Shown one piece after another: positions 1-10,451 of a DNA stretch of 64,000 nucleotides. The translations under genes and the position numbers were made by a program. The stretch is taken from contig NZ_JANFAU010000002.1 in assembly GCF_026130605.1 (NCBI RefSeq), forward strand, positions 558,001-622,000. Direction: 5' to 3'. Positions within the stretch are counted from its first letter, which is position 1; each line of letters starts with the position of its first letter. This stretch comes from Sphingomonas lycopersici (lineage in GTDB: Bacteria; Pseudomonadota; Alphaproteobacteria; Sphingomonadales; Sphingomonadaceae). A model generated the notes under the pieces. It ran no database searches and was not told the origin of the DNA. It saw only the letters and a list, made by a program, of their open reading frames with translations.

Positions 1-1629
1 CACTTCGCCGGCATCGACCTTGGCGTGGTGGACGAACAATTTGCCGAGCGGCTTCGAGGTATCCGAAACGCTCGCGGCAAAGCCGTGGTCGCCGGTGATC
101 GTGCCGCTGTCGCCGACCTGCCCGCCGCTCTCGCCGTAGAAAGGCGTCTGGTTGACGATGATCTCCACCGCATCCCCCGCCCCGGCGCGGTCGACCCGCG
201 CGCCGTCCTTGACCAGCGCGAGCACGACGCCCTCGCCGGTCTCGTTGGCGTAACCGGTGAATTCGGTCGCCCCGAGTTCCTCGGCGAGATCGAACCACAA
301 TTCGTCCGAGGCCTTGGCGCCCGAGCCCTTCCAGGCGGCGCGCGCGGCGCGCTTCTGCTCGGCCATCGCCGCATCGAACCCGGCGCGGTCGACCGCCAGA
401 TCCTGCGCGCGCAGCGCGTCCTCGGTCAGATCGTAGGGGAAGCCATAGGTATCGTAGAGCCGGAACGCAGTCTCGCCCGGCAGCACGTCGCCCGCCTTCA
501 TCCCGACGGTGGCTTCGTCGAGCAATTTCAGGCCCTTGTCGAGCGTCTGGCGGAAGCGAGTTTCCTCCTGCGCCAGCGTCGCCTCGATCAGCGGCTGTGC
601 GCGGACCAGTTCGGGATAGGCCGCGCCCATCTCCGCCACCAAAGCCGGCACCAGCCGGTGCATCAACGGCTCCTTCGCGCCGAGCAGATGCGCATGCCGC
701 ATCGCGCGGCGCATGATGCGGCGCAACACATAGCCGCGCCCCTCGTTGGCCGGCAACACGCCGTCGGCGACGAGGAAGCCCGAGCAGCGCAAATGATCGG
801 CGATCACGCGGTGGCTGGCCTTCATCTCGCCGTCGGTCGCGGTGTGGGTCAGCGCGCCGGACGCGGCGATCAGCGCCTTGAACGTGTCGGTATCATAATT
901 GTCGTGGACGCCCTGCATCACCGCGGCGATCCGCTCGAGCCCCATGCCGGTGTCGATCGACTGGCGCGGCAGATCGCCGACGATCTGATCGGCTTCCTGC
1001 ATATATTGCATGAAGACGAGGTTCCAGATCTCGACGAAGCGGTCGCCATCCTCGTCGGGCGATCCCGGCGGGCCGCCCGGAATATGGTCGCCGTGGTCGT
1101 AGAAGATCTCCGAGCACGGCCCGCACGGCCCGTCGGAGCCCATCGACCAGAAATTGTCCTTGGTCGCGATGCGCACGATGCGGTCGTCGGGCAGCCCGGC
1201 GATCTTCTTCCACAGATCGAACGCCTGATCGTCGGTGTGATAGACGGTGACCATCAGCCGATCCGCCGGCAGCCCGAAATCGCGGGTCAGCAAGGTCCAG
1301 GCATGGGTGATCGCCTGTTCCTTGAAATAGTCGCCGAACGAGAAATTCCCCAGCATTTCGAAGAAGGTATGATGTCGCGCCGTATAGCCGACATTATCCA
1401 GATCGTTATGCTTGCCGCCGGCGCGGACGCATTTCTGCGACGAGGTCGCGGTCGAATAAGGCCGCGTTTCCAGCCCGGTGAACACGTTCTTGAACGGCAC
1501 CATTCCGGCGTTGACGAACATCAACGTCGGGTCGTTCTGCGGCACGAGCGGCGCGGAGGGCACGATCTGGTGCCCGTTGCTGCCGAAATAGTCGAGGAAC
1601 CCGCGGCGGATATCGTTGGTCGATGTCAT
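1..1629 (-). CDS. alaS: Alanine--tRNA ligase, C-terminus cut by window edge
   Basis: Charges tRNA-Ala with alanine in the cytoplasm. The gene reads leftwards from an ATG at 1629 and is still open at base 1, giving the first 543 residues of a protein usually near 880. The N-terminus has the class II AlaRS start with GFLDYF near residue 9, then NAGMVPFKN, the [12 protein letters not shown] segment, and GNFSFGDYF, so the whole aminoacylation core is here. The C-terminal editing and C-Ala parts lie mostly outside. It follows def on the same strand after a 92-bp gap. Identification is certain; only the missing end is unknown. Confidence 0.97.
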   Translation of the reverse strand, partial: MTSTNDIRRGFLDYFGSNGHQIVPSAPLVPQNDPTLMFVNAGMVPFKNVFTGLETRPYSTATSSQKCVRAGGKHNDLDNVGYTARHHTFFEMLGNFSFGDYFKEQAITHAWTLLTRDFGLPADRLMVTVYHTDDQAFDLWKKIAGLPDDRIVRIATKDNFWSMGSDGPCGPCSEIFYDHGDHIPGGPPGSPDEDGDRFVEIWNLVFMQYMQEADQIVGDLPRQSIDTGMGLERIAAVMQGVHDNYDTDTFKALIAASGALTHTATDGEMKASHRVIADHLRCSGFLVADGVLPANEGRGYVLRRIMRRAMRHAHLLGAKEPLMHRLVPALVAEMGAAYPELVRAQPLIEATLAQEETRFRQTLDKGLKLLDEATVGMKAGDVLPGETAFRLYDTYGFPYDLTEDALRAQDLAVDRAGFDAAMAEQKRAARAAWKGSGAKASDELWFDLAEELGATEFTGYANETGEGVVLALVKDGARVDRAGAGDAVEIIVNQTPFYGESGGQVGDSGTITGDHGFAASVSDTSKPLGKLFVHHAKVDAGEV

Positions 1630-1721
1630 GCCCGCGACTTAGGCGAGCATGAAGCGCGGCTCAAGGGAGTGTCAGGCGCGAAAATTATGCAAATCGTAAC
1701 TCCGGCCGCAAGTCGGAAGCC

Positions 1722-2261
1722 TCAGGCGGCCGCCTTGCGCGCCTTGTCGAGCTTCTTGAGCAGCATCTGCCGCTTGAGGCGCGAGATGTGATCGATGAAC
1801 AGCACGCCGTTGAGATGATCGATCTCATGCTGGACGCAGGTCGCCATCAGCCCGTGGAATTCCTCCTCGTGCGGCTGGCCGTTCTCGTCGAGCCACTTCA
1901 CGCGGCAACGCGCGGGGCGCTCGACCTCGGCATATTGCTCGGGGATCGAGAGGCAGCCCTCGTTATAGGTCGACAGCTCGTCGCTCGCCCAGACGATCTC
2001 CGGGTTGACGAAGGCATGCGGATCGCGCCGCGCCTCGGGCTTGGCGTCTTCCTCCTCGGTCTCGCGTTCCTGCAGGTCGACCACCATTACCCGGCGGATC
2101 ACCCCGACCTGGCTCGCCGCCAGCCCGATGCCGCGCGCCGCGTACATCGTCTCGAACATGTCGGCGATCAGCGTGCGCACCTCATCATCGACCGCCGCGA
2201 CGGGCTCGCAGACGAGGCGCAGACGGGGATCAGGAACTTCGACGATCGATAACACAGTCAT
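1722..2261 (-). CDS. def: Peptide deformylase
   Basis: Removes the formyl group from the N-terminal methionine of new proteins. All three family motifs are visible: GIGLAASQ (44-51), EGCLSIP (101-107, metal ligand Cys103) and HEIDH (145-149, ligands His145 and His149 with catalytic Glu146). At 179 residues it is a normal type I bacterial enzyme, with an acidic insert (about 67-76) and a lysine-rich tail. It lies between recR and alaS on the same strand. fmt, which makes the formylated substrate, starts about 680 bp away on the other strand, so both halves of the formyl-Met cycle are here. Confidence 0.97.
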   Translation of the reverse strand: MTVLSIVEVPDPRLRLVCEPVAAVDDEVRTLIADMFETMYAARGIGLAASQVGVIRRVMVVDLQERETEEEDAKPEARRDPHAFVNPEIVWASDELSTYNEGCLSIPEQYAEVERPARCRVKWLDENGQPHEEEFHGLMATCVQHEIDHLNGVLFIDHISRLKRQMLLKKLDKARKAAA

Positions 2262-2292
2262 AAGGCTGAGCTAGGAGCGCCGGCGCCACGCG

Positions 2293-2889
2293 TCAAGCGA
2301 CCGGGCGCCGCGCGCGCAGCGCCTGCGCCAACGTCCCCTCGTCGAGATAGTCGAGTTCGCCCCCCACCGGCAGCCCGTGCGCGAGCTGAGTCACCCGCAC
2401 CGGGAAGCGCTCGATTCGCTCGGCGAGATAATGCGCGGTGGTCTGCCCCTCCAAAGTGGCGTTCATCGCCAGCACCACCTCGTCGATGCCGCCCGCCTCG
2501 ATCCGGCGGACGAGCGACTCGATCGCCAGATCCTCGGGCCGCACCCCTTCGAGCGCCGAAAGCCGCCCGCCGAGCACATGGAACCGCCCCGGAAACAGCC
2601 GCGACCGTTCGAGCGCCCACAGATCGGCGACCTCCTCCACCACGCACAACGACCGCGCATCCCGGCGCGGGTCGGCGCACACCGCGCACGGATCGCTGGT
2701 ATCGACATTGCCGCAGATCGAGCAGGTCGAGAGTCGGTCCTCGACCTCCGCCAGCGCGGCGAGCAGCGGAACCAGCGCCGTCTCGCGTTTCTTGACGAGG
2801 TGCAGCACCGCACGACGCGCCGAGCGCGGCCCCAATCCGGGAAGCCGCGCCAGCGCGCTCGTCAGCGCCTCGATCTCCTGCGATGCCAT
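2293..2889 (-). CDS. recR: Recombination mediator RecR
   Basis: Works with RecF and RecO to load RecA on gapped DNA. The 198-residue protein has the helix-hairpin-helix LPGLGPRSA near the N-terminus, a zinc finger formed by Cys56, Cys59, Cys68 and Cys71, and a Toprim domain beginning at LCVVEE (81-86). The length is standard. It is first in the leftward series recR-def-alaS and starts 50 bp from the divergent fmt, so the two share a short promoter region. Confidence 0.97.
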   Translation of the reverse strand: MASQEIEALTSALARLPGLGPRSARRAVLHLVKKRETALVPLLAALAEVEDRLSTCSICGNVDTSDPCAVCADPRRDARSLCVVEEVADLWALERSRLFPGRFHVLGGRLSALEGVRPEDLAIESLVRRIEAGGIDEVVLAMNATLEGQTTAHYLAERIERFPVRVTQLAHGLPVGGELDYLDEGTLAQALRARRPVA

Positions 2890-2939
2890 AAGCGGAACAG
2901 ATAGGGGGTTGCGTCGCGCGCCGCCAGCGTGTCGAGAAC

Positions 2940-3917
2940 ATGGGCATGCGGATCATCTTCATGGGAACGCCCGCCTTTGCGGTGCCGACGCTCGATGCGC
3001 TGGCCGATGCCGGGCACACGATCGCCGCCGCCTACAGCCAGCCCCCCCGCCCCGGCGGGCGGCGCGGGCGCGAGCTCGTCCCCTCGCCGGTGCAAAAACG
3101 CGCGGAAGAACGCGGGATTCCGGTGCGCACCCCCGTCAGCCTCAAATCGCCCGAGGAACAGGCGGCCTTCGCGGCGCTCGATGCGGATGTCGCGGTGGTC
3201 GCGGCTTATGGGCTGATCCTGCCGCGCGCGGTCCTCGACGCGCCGCGGCTCGGATGCCTCAACGTCCACGGCTCGCTCCTGCCGCGGTGGCGCGGCGCGG
3301 CGCCGATCCAGCGCGCGATCCTCGCCGGGGATGCCGAAACCGGTGTGGGCATCATGCAGATGGAAGCCGGGCTCGATATCGGCCCGGTGCGACTCGAAGG
3401 TCGCACCCCGATCGACGGCAAGACCGCGGGCGACCTGACCGACGAACTCGCCGCGCTCGGCGCACGATTGATGGTCGAGGTGCTGGCGGATTTCCATGCT
3501 TATCCGGCGGTCGTCCAGCTGGAAGAGGGCGTCACCTATGCCGCGAAGATCGCCAAGGAGGAAACCCGGCTCGATTTCGCGCAGGATGCGGCGGCGGTCG
3601 AACGGCAGATCCGCGCCTTCAACCCGCCCGGCGCGTGGTTCGAGGCGAATGGCGAGCGGGTGCGGGTGCTGGCGGCAACCGTGGTGCCAGATTCCGTTCG
3701 AGCTGAGCTTGTCGAAGCCCTGCCCTTTCTTCCGCAGAAGAAAGACGGCCCTTCGCCAAGCTCAGGGCGAACGGGAGAGGTGCTGGATGACCAACTGACG
3801 ATCGCCTGCGCGAGCGGTGCAATCCGCCCCACCCTCGTCCAGCGTGCCGGTCGCGGGGTGATGCCCGCGCAGGAATTGCTCCGCGGCTTCGCCGTCCCGC
3901 CCGGGACGTTCCTGTGA
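2940..3917 (+). CDS. fmt: Methionyl-tRNA formyltransferase carrying an in-frame repeat insertion
   Basis: Formylates Met-tRNAfMet for translation initiation. The formyltransferase domain has FMGTPAF, the catalytic Asn108 and His110 in [18 protein letters not shown], and Asp146. A second ATG at 2946 is equally possible and would shift these to 106, 108 and 144, the numbers usually quoted for this family. Oddity: bases 3694-3774 are a copy of the dispersed palindromic repeat seen elsewhere in the window. Being 81 bp it adds 27 codons without a frameshift, in the C-terminal tRNA-binding domain around residues 252-279. Downstream family sequence ([12 protein letters not shown]) resumes. The stop overlaps the truA start by 4 bp, so the two are translationally coupled. 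Confidence 0.96.
   Translation: MGMRIIFMGTPAFAVPTLDALADAGHTIAAAYSQPPRPGGRRGRELVPSPVQKRAEERGIPVRTPVSLKSPEEQAAFAALDADVAVVAAYGLILPRAVLDAPRLGCLNVHGSLLPRWRGAAPIQRAILAGDAETGVGIMQMEAGLDIGPVRLEGRTPIDGKTAGDLTDELAALGARLMVEVLADFHAYPAVVQLEEGVTYAAKIAKEETRLDFAQDAAAVERQIRAFNPPGAWFEANGERVRVLAATVVPDSVRAELVEALPFLPQKKDGPSPSSGRTGEVLDDQLTIACASGAIRPTLVQRAGRGVMPAQELLRGFAVPPGTFL
3694..3774. repeat. Family A palindromic repeat, copy 1, inside fmt
   Basis: An 81-bp element bounded by CCGTTCG and CGAACGG with inner arms GAGCTTGTCGAAG and CTTCGCCAAGCTC. It matches five other copies in the window. This is the only copy located inside a coding sequence. Confidence 0.9.
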
Positions 3918-4660
3918 CTCGATTCGCGCTGACGATCGAATTCGACGGCCGCCCGTTCATGGGGTGGCAGCGCCAGTCGCACGGCCCGAGCGTCCAGCAG
4001 GCGCTGGAAGAGGCGGTCTTCGCGATCACCGGCGAGGCGGCCGCGGTCCAGGCCGCCGGGCGCACCGACGCCGGGGTCCATGCCACCGCGATGCGCGCGC
4101 ATGTCGATGTCGCGCGCCCGATCACCGCCTTCCGGCTGATGGAGGCGCTCAACGCGCGCGTCCGCCCCGCGCCGGTCGCGGTGCTCGCCGCCGAGGAAGT
4201 CCCCGACGACTGGCACGCGCGTTTCTCCTGTGTCGGGCGGCATTACCGCTACAGCATCGTCCAGCGCCGTGCCCCGCTGACCTTCGACCGCGGGCTGGCG
4301 TGGCGCGTTACCACCCCGCTCGATATCGCGGCGATGCGCGAGGGCGCGGCGCGGCTGATCGGGCGGCACGATTTCACCACCTTCCGCTCGGTCCATTGTC
4401 AGGCCGACAGCCCGCTCAGGACGCTCGACCGGCTCGATGTGACCGCCGAGGGTGCGGATATCGACATCTTCGCCTCGGCGCGGTCGTTCCTCCATCATCA
4501 GGTGCGGTCGATGGTCGGCTGCCTCGTGCTGGTCGGCCAGGGCAAATGGACCCCGGACGACGTATCCGCCGCGCTCGACGCGCGCGACCGCGCCGCGCTC
4601 GGCCACAATGCGCCACCCGACGGGCTGTATTTTATCGGGGCTGACTATCCGCGCGGGTGA
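3914..4660 (+). CDS. truA: tRNA pseudouridine(38-40) synthase
   Basis: Converts uridines 38-40 of the tRNA anticodon arm to pseudouridine. The GTG start overlaps the fmt stop (GTGA). The 248-residue protein has the TruA start [18 protein letters not shown] and the catalytic Asp in [11 protein letters not shown] near residues 46-56, followed by later family segments such as [10 protein letters not shown] (here [12 protein letters not shown]). Length is normal. It forms a two-gene unit with fmt. Its last 29 bp overlap the 3' end of the convergent rlmD. Confidence 0.96.
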   Translation: MTRFALTIEFDGRPFMGWQRQSHGPSVQQALEEAVFAITGEAAAVQAAGRTDAGVHATAMRAHVDVARPITAFRLMEALNARVRPAPVAVLAAEEVPDDWHARFSCVGRHYRYSIVQRRAPLTFDRGLAWRVTTPLDIAAMREGAARLIGRHDFTTFRSVHCQADSPLRTLDRLDVTAEGADIDIFASARSFLHHQVRSMVGCLVLVGQGKWTPDDVSAALDARDRAALGHNAPPDGLYFIGADYPRG

Positions 4661-5831
4661 AGCGCGCCGCCAGTTCGACATGCGTCGACCAGCGGAACTG
4701 CCCCACCGGCTGCACCCATTCGAGGACGTAACCGCCGTCGACCAGCATCTTCGCATCGCGTGCGAAGCTGCTGGGGTTGCATGAGACATAGCCGATCACC
4801 GGCACCTTGCTCTCCGCCAGCGCCTGCGCCTGCTCGCGCGCGCCGGCCCGCGGCGGATCGAGCACCACCGCGGCGAAGCGATCGAGCTCGGTCGTCGTGA
4901 GCGGCCGGCGATAAAGGTCGCGATGCTCGGTGAACACCGGCCGCTGCGCGCGCGCCGCGCCGGCCTTGAGCGACAGGATCGCGTCGCGCGCGCCTTCCGC
5001 GGCATAGACTTTCGCGGGCAAGGTCAGCGCGAACGTGCCGAGCCCGGCGAACAGATCGGCGACGGTCGGCGCACCCGCCACCGCCTCCCGCGTCGCCGCG
5101 ACCAGCGCCGCCTCGCCCTCGCGCGTCGCCTGCAGGAAGGCGGCGGGGGGCAAGGGCACCGGGACATCGCCGAGCGTCACCGTCACCGCATCGGGTTCCC
5201 AGCGCACTTCGGCGCCGTACCCCTCGTCAAACGCCACCCGCGCGAGCGCGTGGCGCTGCGCGAAATCGGTGACCGCCTCCGCCGCCTCGAGTCCCTCGGG
5301 AAGCGCGCCGATGATCAGCACGTCCACCCCCTGATCGGCGAGCGTCAGGTGCAGATCGAGCCGTCGCTTCAAGCGCAACCGCCCGAGCAGCCGCTTGAGC
5401 GGCGCGACCAGCGCGAACAATTCGGGCGCAAGGACATGGCATTCGGCGAGATCGACGATCGCGTGGCTTTTCTCGCCGGTGAAGCCGAGCCGCCCGGCGG
5501 GCTCCCAATGCAAGGTGGCGCGGCGCCGGGTATGCGGCGGCGAAAGCGCGGGCGCGCGAATCTCCGCCTCCAGGCCCTGTGCGGCGAGCGCCGAGGCGAC
5601 GCGATCGACGATGAAATCGCCCCAGGTCGCATCGTCGAGATGCTGGAGCTGGCATCCGCCACACGCCGGGAAATGCCGGCACGGCGGGGTCGCGTGATGC
5701 GGCCCGGGGGTCAGCGTGCCGTCGTCGGCCAGCATGTCCCCCGGCGCGGCGAAGGGCGCGTGGCGGCCATCGGCGGTCACCCCGTCGCCCCGCGCCGCGA
5801 CCCGGATGATTTCGGTCTCGGTCACAGACAT
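4632..5831 (-). CDS. rlmD: Class I SAM-dependent RNA m5U methyltransferase, RlmD/TrmA family
   Basis: Predicted to make 5-methyluridine in 23S rRNA using S-adenosylmethionine. From the ATG at 5831 the product is 399 residues. Cys51, Cys57, Cys60 and Cys131 match the four ligands of the RumA-type 4Fe-4S cluster. The methyltransferase fold shows [19 protein letters not shown] and the catalytic cysteine in [13 protein letters not shown] longer open frame extends upstream to 5918, but that part is antisense to nothing useful and overlaps nnr, so the inner ATG is preferred; it overlaps the nnr stop by 10 bp. The TRAM-like N-terminal stretch is short. The precise target base is inferred from the family. 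Confidence 0.88.
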   Translation of the reverse strand: MSVTETEIIRVAARGDGVTADGRHAPFAAPGDMLADDGTLTPGPHHATPPCRHFPACGGCQLQHLDDATWGDFIVDRVASALAAQGLEAEIRAPALSPPHTRRRATLHWEPAGRLGFTGEKSHAIVDLAECHVLAPELFALVAPLKRLLGRLRLKRRLDLHLTLADQGVDVLIIGALPEGLEAAEAVTDFAQRHALARVAFDEGYGAEVRWEPDAVTVTLGDVPVPLPPAAFLQATREGEAALVAATREAVAGAPTVADLFAGLGTFALTLPAKVYAAEGARDAILSLKAGAARAQRPVFTEHRDLYRRPLTTTELDRFAAVVLDPPRAGAREQAQALAESKVPVIGYVSCNPSSFARDAKMLVDGGYVLEWVQPVGQFRWSTHVELAARFTRADSQPR

Positions 5832-7219
5832 GCGGCGATCGCCTCCGGCAGATACCGCGCGAGATCGTCGGCGATGAAAGCGGGGCCGGCGCGGCGCGCC
5901 GCCTCGCCGTGAAGCCACACCGCCTCCGCGGCGGCTGCTAGAGGATCAGGCATCGCATTTGATCCGTTGACCGCCAGCCGCGCGGCAACCAGTCCGGCGA
6001 GCACATCCCCTGTCCCCGCGGTCGACAGCCAAGAGGAAGCGGCCGGTGCGACCACCACCCCTCCGTCGGGAGCGGCGATCACCGTATCCGGGCCCTTGAA
6101 GACGATCGTCGCGCCGCTCGCCGCGGCGGCGTGTCGCGCACGGTCGATCTTGCTCCCCGCGTCCGCGCCGAACAGCGCGTCGAACTCACCGGCATGGGGG
6201 GTGAGGATCATCGGCCCCTTGCGTGCAGCGAGCTTTTGCGGGGTCAGTAAACGCAACGCGTCGCCGTCGATCACCAGCGGCCGGTCGGTGGCGAGCGCTG
6301 CCTCGAGCCGTTCGCGCGCGCGTTCATCGCGGCCAAGACCGGGACCGACCAGCAGCGCGCCGATGCGTTTGTCGGCGATCACCGCCGCATCGAACCGTCG
6401 CCGCACGATCGCATGCGCCACGCGGTCGCTCGCGCCGCCGAGCAGCAGGACATAACCGGCACCACCCCGCGCCGCAGCGGTCGCCGCAAGCACCGACGCG
6501 CCGGGCATCGCTCCCGCGACCACCGCGACCATCCCGCGGCTATATTTGTGCGCATCGACAACAGGAGCCGGCAGACGCGGCCGGGCCAGGACCGACGCCT
6601 CGCTCGCCACCGGCACCGCGATATCGAGCACGATCACGCGCTGCGACCGAGCGGCGGCTGGCTGAAGGAGGTGCGACGGCTTGAGCGCTCCCAGCGCCAG
6701 CGTCAGATCGTAATCCGGCACCGGTGAAAGCAGCCGTCCGTCGTCGGTCGCCGCGCCGCTCGGCAGATCGACCGCGATCGTCAGCGCCGCCGCCGCGGCA
6801 AGCCGCGCCAGCGCGCCCGCGACATCCGTGCCCAGTCCGCGCGACAGCCCGGTGCCGAACAGGGCATCGACCAGCACCGGCGCCGGCGCGGCCGCACCGA
6901 GCGCCTCGACATCCCTGCCCCACGCGTGCCGCGCGGCGATCGCCGCGTCGCTGCGCGGGGCGCCGGTCGCCGCCACGCGCACGCGTTGCCCCGCCGCCGC
7001 CAGCAATCGCGCGGCGACATAGCCGTCGCCGCCGTTGTTGCCGGGACCACACAGGATCAGCACCTCCTGATCGCCGGCAAGGCGACGCACCTGCGCCGCG
7101 ACCGCCGCCCCGGCGCGTTCCATCAGCGCGGAGACGCTGGTGCCGGTCGCGATGATCTGCTCCTCCGCCGCGCGCATCGCGGCAGCGGTGAGGATCGGGC
7201 GACCGTCGAGCGGCATCAC
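5822..7219 (-). CDS. nnr: Bifunctional NAD(P)H-hydrate epimerase/dehydratase
   Basis: Repairs hydrated NADH and NADPH: the N-terminal half epimerises the R form, and the C-terminal half dehydrates the S form using ADP. In the 465-residue product the epimerase (YjeF_N) domain shows GNNGGDGYVAARLL and the dehydratase (carbohydrate-kinase-like) domain shows LTPHAGEFDALFG and the GTGDVLAG phosphate-binding motif. Fusion of the two activities is the usual bacterial arrangement. It overlaps the upstream lipoprotein gene by 4 bp and the downstream rlmD by 10 bp, so the three are probably one transcript. Confidence 0.93.
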   Translation of the reverse strand: MMPLDGRPILTAAAMRAAEEQIIATGTSVSALMERAGAAVAAQVRRLAGDQEVLILCGPGNNGGDGYVAARLLAAAGQRVRVAATGAPRSDAAIAARHAWGRDVEALGAAAPAPVLVDALFGTGLSRGLGTDVAGALARLAAAAALTIAVDLPSGAATDDGRLLSPVPDYDLTLALGALKPSHLLQPAAARSQRVIVLDIAVPVASEASVLARPRLPAPVVDAHKYSRGMVAVVAGAMPGASVLAATAAARGGAGYVLLLGGASDRVAHAIVRRRFDAAVIADKRIGALLVGPGLGRDERARERLEAALATDRPLVIDGDALRLLTPQKLAARKGPMILTPHAGEFDALFGADAGSKIDRARHAAAASGATIVFKGPDTVIAAPDGGVVVAPAASSWLSTAGTGDVLAGLVAARLAVNGSNAMPDPLAAAAEAVWLHGEAARRAGPAFIADDLARYLPEAIAACL

Positions 7220-7563
7220 GGCCGCGCACCGAGCGTCGCCGGCAGGCGATAGCGGTTCGTGCCGAGCGCAACCTCGATCATGCCTTTGTCGAGCTTGGTG
7301 ACTTTCGCCGGCTCGGCGCCGTCGGCCGCGACCAGCCCGTCCTTGCTCGCCAGCAGGCGGCGGAACCCACCGTCGGGGTGACGCAGCACGAGCACCGTCC
7401 CGCGCGCCGTCGGCATACGATCCAGCCCGCAGTCCGGGGCAAAGTTCGCCGCGCCGCCGGGGGCGCAGGCGATGCCGGTGACCTCGCTCGTCGTCGCGAC
7501 GGGCTGCGCCTTGCAGCCGGCGAGCAGCGTCGTCGTGAGCAATATCGGGATGATCGGCTTCAT
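7216..7563 (-). CDS. Small lipoprotein of unknown function
   Basis: Starting at the ATG at 7563 gives 115 residues with a short basic N-terminus, a hydrophobic stretch and a lipobox LLAGC, so it is expected to be lipidated at that cysteine and anchored in a membrane. After the signal there are two further cysteines (in IACAPGG and PDCGLDRM) that could pair. The rest looks like a small beta-rich domain with no motif I recognise. A frame extends to 7599 but adds only an arginine-rich stretch ahead of the signal peptide. It overlaps nnr by 4 bp and is likely co-transcribed with it. Confidence 0.75.
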   Translation of the reverse strand: MKPIIPILLTTTLLAGCKAQPVATTSEVTGIACAPGGAANFAPDCGLDRMPTARGTVLVLRHPDGGFRRLLASKDGLVAADGAEPAKVTKLDKGMIEVALGTNRYRLPATLGARP

Positions 7564-7609
7564 CGCGCTCGCGCTACGGCTGCGTCGCCCCGGGCGCAAG
7601 CCTTGCGCG

Positions 7610-7960
7610 TCAGCCGCCGAGTTCGCCGAGCGCGCGCGCCACGTCGTCGATCGTGAACGGCTTCATCAGCCGCGGCCGATCGCGATAAGGATCGGCGATC
7701 GCCTCGTCGCCCCCGCCGGTCGCGAAGACGAACGGGATGCCGGCCCCGGCCAGCGCATCGGCGATCGCCCAGCTCTTTTCGCCGTTGCGCAAATTGACGT
7801 CGACGATCGCGCAATCGATCTCGCCCGCCGCGATCAGCGGCAGCGCGTCGGCCGCACAATCGGCCATGCCGCCGCCGGCATAGCCGAGCGCATCAAGAAA
7901 ATCCTCCAACATCATGGCGATAAGAGGTTCGTCCTCGACGATCAGGACCCGGTTACGCAT
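7610..7960 (-). CDS. Single-domain response regulator
   Basis: A 116-residue stand-alone receiver domain with no output domain. It has the acidic pocket in LIVEDEP, phospho-acceptor Asp54 (in IVDVNL) and conserved Lys100 (in LMKPF). Such proteins act as phosphate shuttles or sinks, or as allosteric regulators. It lies 40 bp downstream of the hybrid kinase CckA on the same strand, which makes CckA a possible but unproven partner. Specific role unknown. Confidence 0.85.
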   Translation of the reverse strand: MRNRVLIVEDEPLIAMMLEDFLDALGYAGGGMADCAADALPLIAAGEIDCAIVDVNLRNGEKSWAIADALAGAGIPFVFATGGGDEAIADPYRDRPRLMKPFTIDDVARALGELGG

Positions 7961-8000
7961 AGCTCAGCCATAGCGAGCGCGGGGCGCCGCGCAAGCCGCT

Positions 8001-10391
8001 TCACGCCTGGCTCAACGCATCGCGCGCGGCTTCGCCCAGTTGCTGCACCGAAAAAGGCTTAGGCAGGAAGGCGACATTGTCGAGGTCGATCGACTTGCGC
8101 AATTGCTCCTCGGCATAGCCTGACATGAACAGGATCGGCAGATGCGGGTAACGCTCGCGCACGTGGCGCGCCATCGTCGGCCCGTCCATCTGCGGCATCA
8201 CCACGTCGGAGATCAGCAGATCGGGCGCCTGGCAGGTTTCGAGCAATTCGAGCGCCGCTTCGCCATTTTCCGCGCTCAGCACGGTATAGCCCTGCCGCGA
8301 GAGCGCGCGTTCGGCGACCGCGCGGACCATCGCCTCGTCCTCGACCAGCAGCACCGTGCCGGTGCCCCACATCTCGGCCTGCCGGGTGCGCACCGGCGCG
8401 CGCGGCACGGCGACCGCGCCGGCGGCGTGGACGGGGAGGTAGATGGTGAAGGTCGCGCCCTGCCCCGGCTTCGAATCGGCAAAGATATAGCCGCCCGATT
8501 GCTTGACGATGCCATAGACCGTCGACAGCCCGAGCCCGGTGCCCTTCCCCACCTCCTTGGTGGTGAAGAACGGCTCGAAGATCTTCGGCAGCACCTCCTG
8601 CGGAATGCCGGTGCCGGTGTCGGAGATTTCCAGCGCGGTATAATCCGCCGGGGGCATGATGTCCGACCCGCGCTCGCGCACCTCGGCCGGGCCGACCGCG
8701 CGGGTGCGGATCGTCAGCGTGCCGCCGCCGTGCGGGTTCTTGGCCTGCATCGCATCGCGCGCATTGACCGCGAGATTGACCACCACCTGCTCCAGTTGCC
8801 CCGGATCGGCGCGCACCGGCCCGAGATCGCGGCCGTGGCTGACGTTGAGCGTCACCGTCTCGCCGAGCAGCCGCTTGAGCAGGTTCGACACTTCGGACAC
8901 CACGTCGGGCAATTGCAGCACCTGCGGCCGCAACGTCTGCTGGCGCGAGAAAGCAAGCAACTGCCGCGTCAGCCCGGCGGCGCGGTTCGAATTGCTGCGA
9001 ATCTGCTGGATGTCGTCATAATCGCTGTCGCCGGGGGAGTGGCGCATCAGCATCAGATCGCAATGGCCGAGGATCGCGGTCAGGATATTGTTGAAATCAT
9101 GCGCAACGCCGCCGGCGAGCTGCCCCACCGCCTGCATCTTGGTCGCCTGCGCCACCTGACGCTTGAGCCGCGATTCCTCGCTATTGTCCTTGAGGCTCAG
9201 CACCACCGCCGCCGCGCCCATCCCGCGTGCGCCAGCGATCGTCAGCACCACCGGCTCCTCGGGGTGATCGCGTAGCCGCACCGCCATGTCGCTCGGCGCG
9301 GCCGCGCCATTGGCGAAGCGCCGCACCGCATCGGCCACCGCGGCCTTGTCCTCGCGCACCACCAGATCGCCCGGATAGAGCGGGGGCACCGCGGGATCGA
9401 TCCCGGCGGCGCGGGTGAAGACCTCGTTCATCTGGACGAACCGCCCCTCGCGATCGACCAAGGCGATCCCGACCGGCATCAGCGAGACGAGCGTGCTGAT
9501 ATGGTTCGCCGCGGTCGGCCCGTCGGCGACCGGCGCATCCTCTTCGTCGAGCAGCGCGATCAGGATCGGCCCGCCCTCGCTTTCATTCTCGGCGAACGGC
9601 ACCTGCACCGGGCGCAGCGGATTGCCGTCGAGCCCCTCGCGTTCGAACCGCACCAGCCCGCGGCTGTCGGTGATCAGGAAACGCGCGAAATCCTGCCCCT
9701 CGATCGTCCCGCCCGGTTGCCCGAGCGCACGATGCGACAGCACCGGATTGGCGCTGAGGACGCGGCCATCGGGGGCGATCAGCGCGGCCATGATCCCCGC
9801 CTCGCCCAGCCGGTTGCCGAGATCGCCGGCCAGCGCGTCGGTGAGCCGGTCGACGCGCGTCGCATCGGCGGCGGGCTCGAAGCGCCAGATCAGCATGTCC
9901 TGCTGCTCGCCGGCGCGGGTCACCTCAGCGGTGATCGTCTGGCGGTCGAGCCGCAGCGGCCCGCTCGGCGCGCGCCCGTCGCGCCACGCCGCGCGCCCCG
10001 CGGTGGCGAGCGCCGCCGCCCCGCCCTCGCCCAGCGGCAGATCGGGCGGCGCGGGAAAGCCGCCGAACAATGCCTCGTAGCGATCGTTGGCGCAGACCAG
10101 CCGCCCCGCCCGGTCGGTGATCGCGATCGCATCAGCGGCGGTCTGCGCGATCGCGCGCGCCAGCCCCCAATCGACCTCGACCGCGGCCGCCTCATCCGCG
10201 CCCGCGAGCGAGCGCCATGTCACCGCCGCTCCCGCCAACACCACCGCCGCGCCGAGGAACCCGCCGGCGAACACCGCGCTGCCGGTCAGCCACAGCACGA
10301 TCAGCGCGGCGATCCCCCCGGCGAGCAGCGAGGCGAGCAGCGCGCTGCGCTGGGTCAAGTGGATCGGAGGAGCGATCGGTCGGGAAGCCAT
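8001..10391 (-). CDS. cckA: Hybrid sensor histidine kinase, CckA-like cell-cycle kinase
   Basis: In alphaproteobacteria CckA feeds phosphate through ChpT to CtrA to control cell cycle and motility. The 796-residue protein has two N-terminal membrane helices (about 17-36 and 38-58), two PAS-like regions (about 75-180 and 290-405), the HisKA H-box with His431 in [18 protein letters not shown], an HATPase domain ([24 protein letters not shown]) and a C-terminal receiver with Asp729 ([10 protein letters not shown]). The H-box and the close of the receiver ([11 protein letters not shown]) are typical of CckA rather than generic hybrid kinases. chpT and ctrA are not in the window. Confidence 0.88.
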   Translation of the reverse strand: MASRPIAPPIHLTQRSALLASLLAGGIAALIVLWLTGSAVFAGGFLGAAVVLAGAAVTWRSLAGADEAAAVEVDWGLARAIAQTAADAIAITDRAGRLVCANDRYEALFGGFPAPPDLPLGEGGAAALATAGRAAWRDGRAPSGPLRLDRQTITAEVTRAGEQQDMLIWRFEPAADATRVDRLTDALAGDLGNRLGEAGIMAALIAPDGRVLSANPVLSHRALGQPGGTIEGQDFARFLITDSRGLVRFEREGLDGNPLRPVQVPFAENESEGGPILIALLDEEDAPVADGPTAANHISTLVSLMPVGIALVDREGRFVQMNEVFTRAAGIDPAVPPLYPGDLVVREDKAAVADAVRRFANGAAAPSDMAVRLRDHPEEPVVLTIAGARGMGAAAVVLSLKDNSEESRLKRQVAQATKMQAVGQLAGGVAHDFNNILTAILGHCDLMLMRHSPGDSDYDDIQQIRSNSNRAAGLTRQLLAFSRQQTLRPQVLQLPDVVSEVSNLLKRLLGETVTLNVSHGRDLGPVRADPGQLEQVVVNLAVNARDAMQAKNPHGGGTLTIRTRAVGPAEVRERGSDIMPPADYTALEISDTGTGIPQEVLPKIFEPFFTTKEVGKGTGLGLSTVYGIVKQSGGYIFADSKPGQGATFTIYLPVHAAGAVAVPRAPVRTRQAEMWGTGTVLLVEDEAMVRAVAERALSRQGYTVLSAENGEAALELLETCQAPDLLISDVVMPQMDGPTMARHVRERYPHLPILFMSGYAEEQLRKSIDLDNVAFLPKPFSVQQLGEAARDALSQA

Positions 10392-10451
10392 GACTCCTGC
10401 GTGATCCTTCGCCGCCCGTCACGCGTCAAGCGCAACGGGCGGCGAATACGC

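Noticed and set aside
25..1791. 588-codon open frame on the plus strand
   Set aside because: Antisense to alaS, whose protein shows clear AlaRS motifs.
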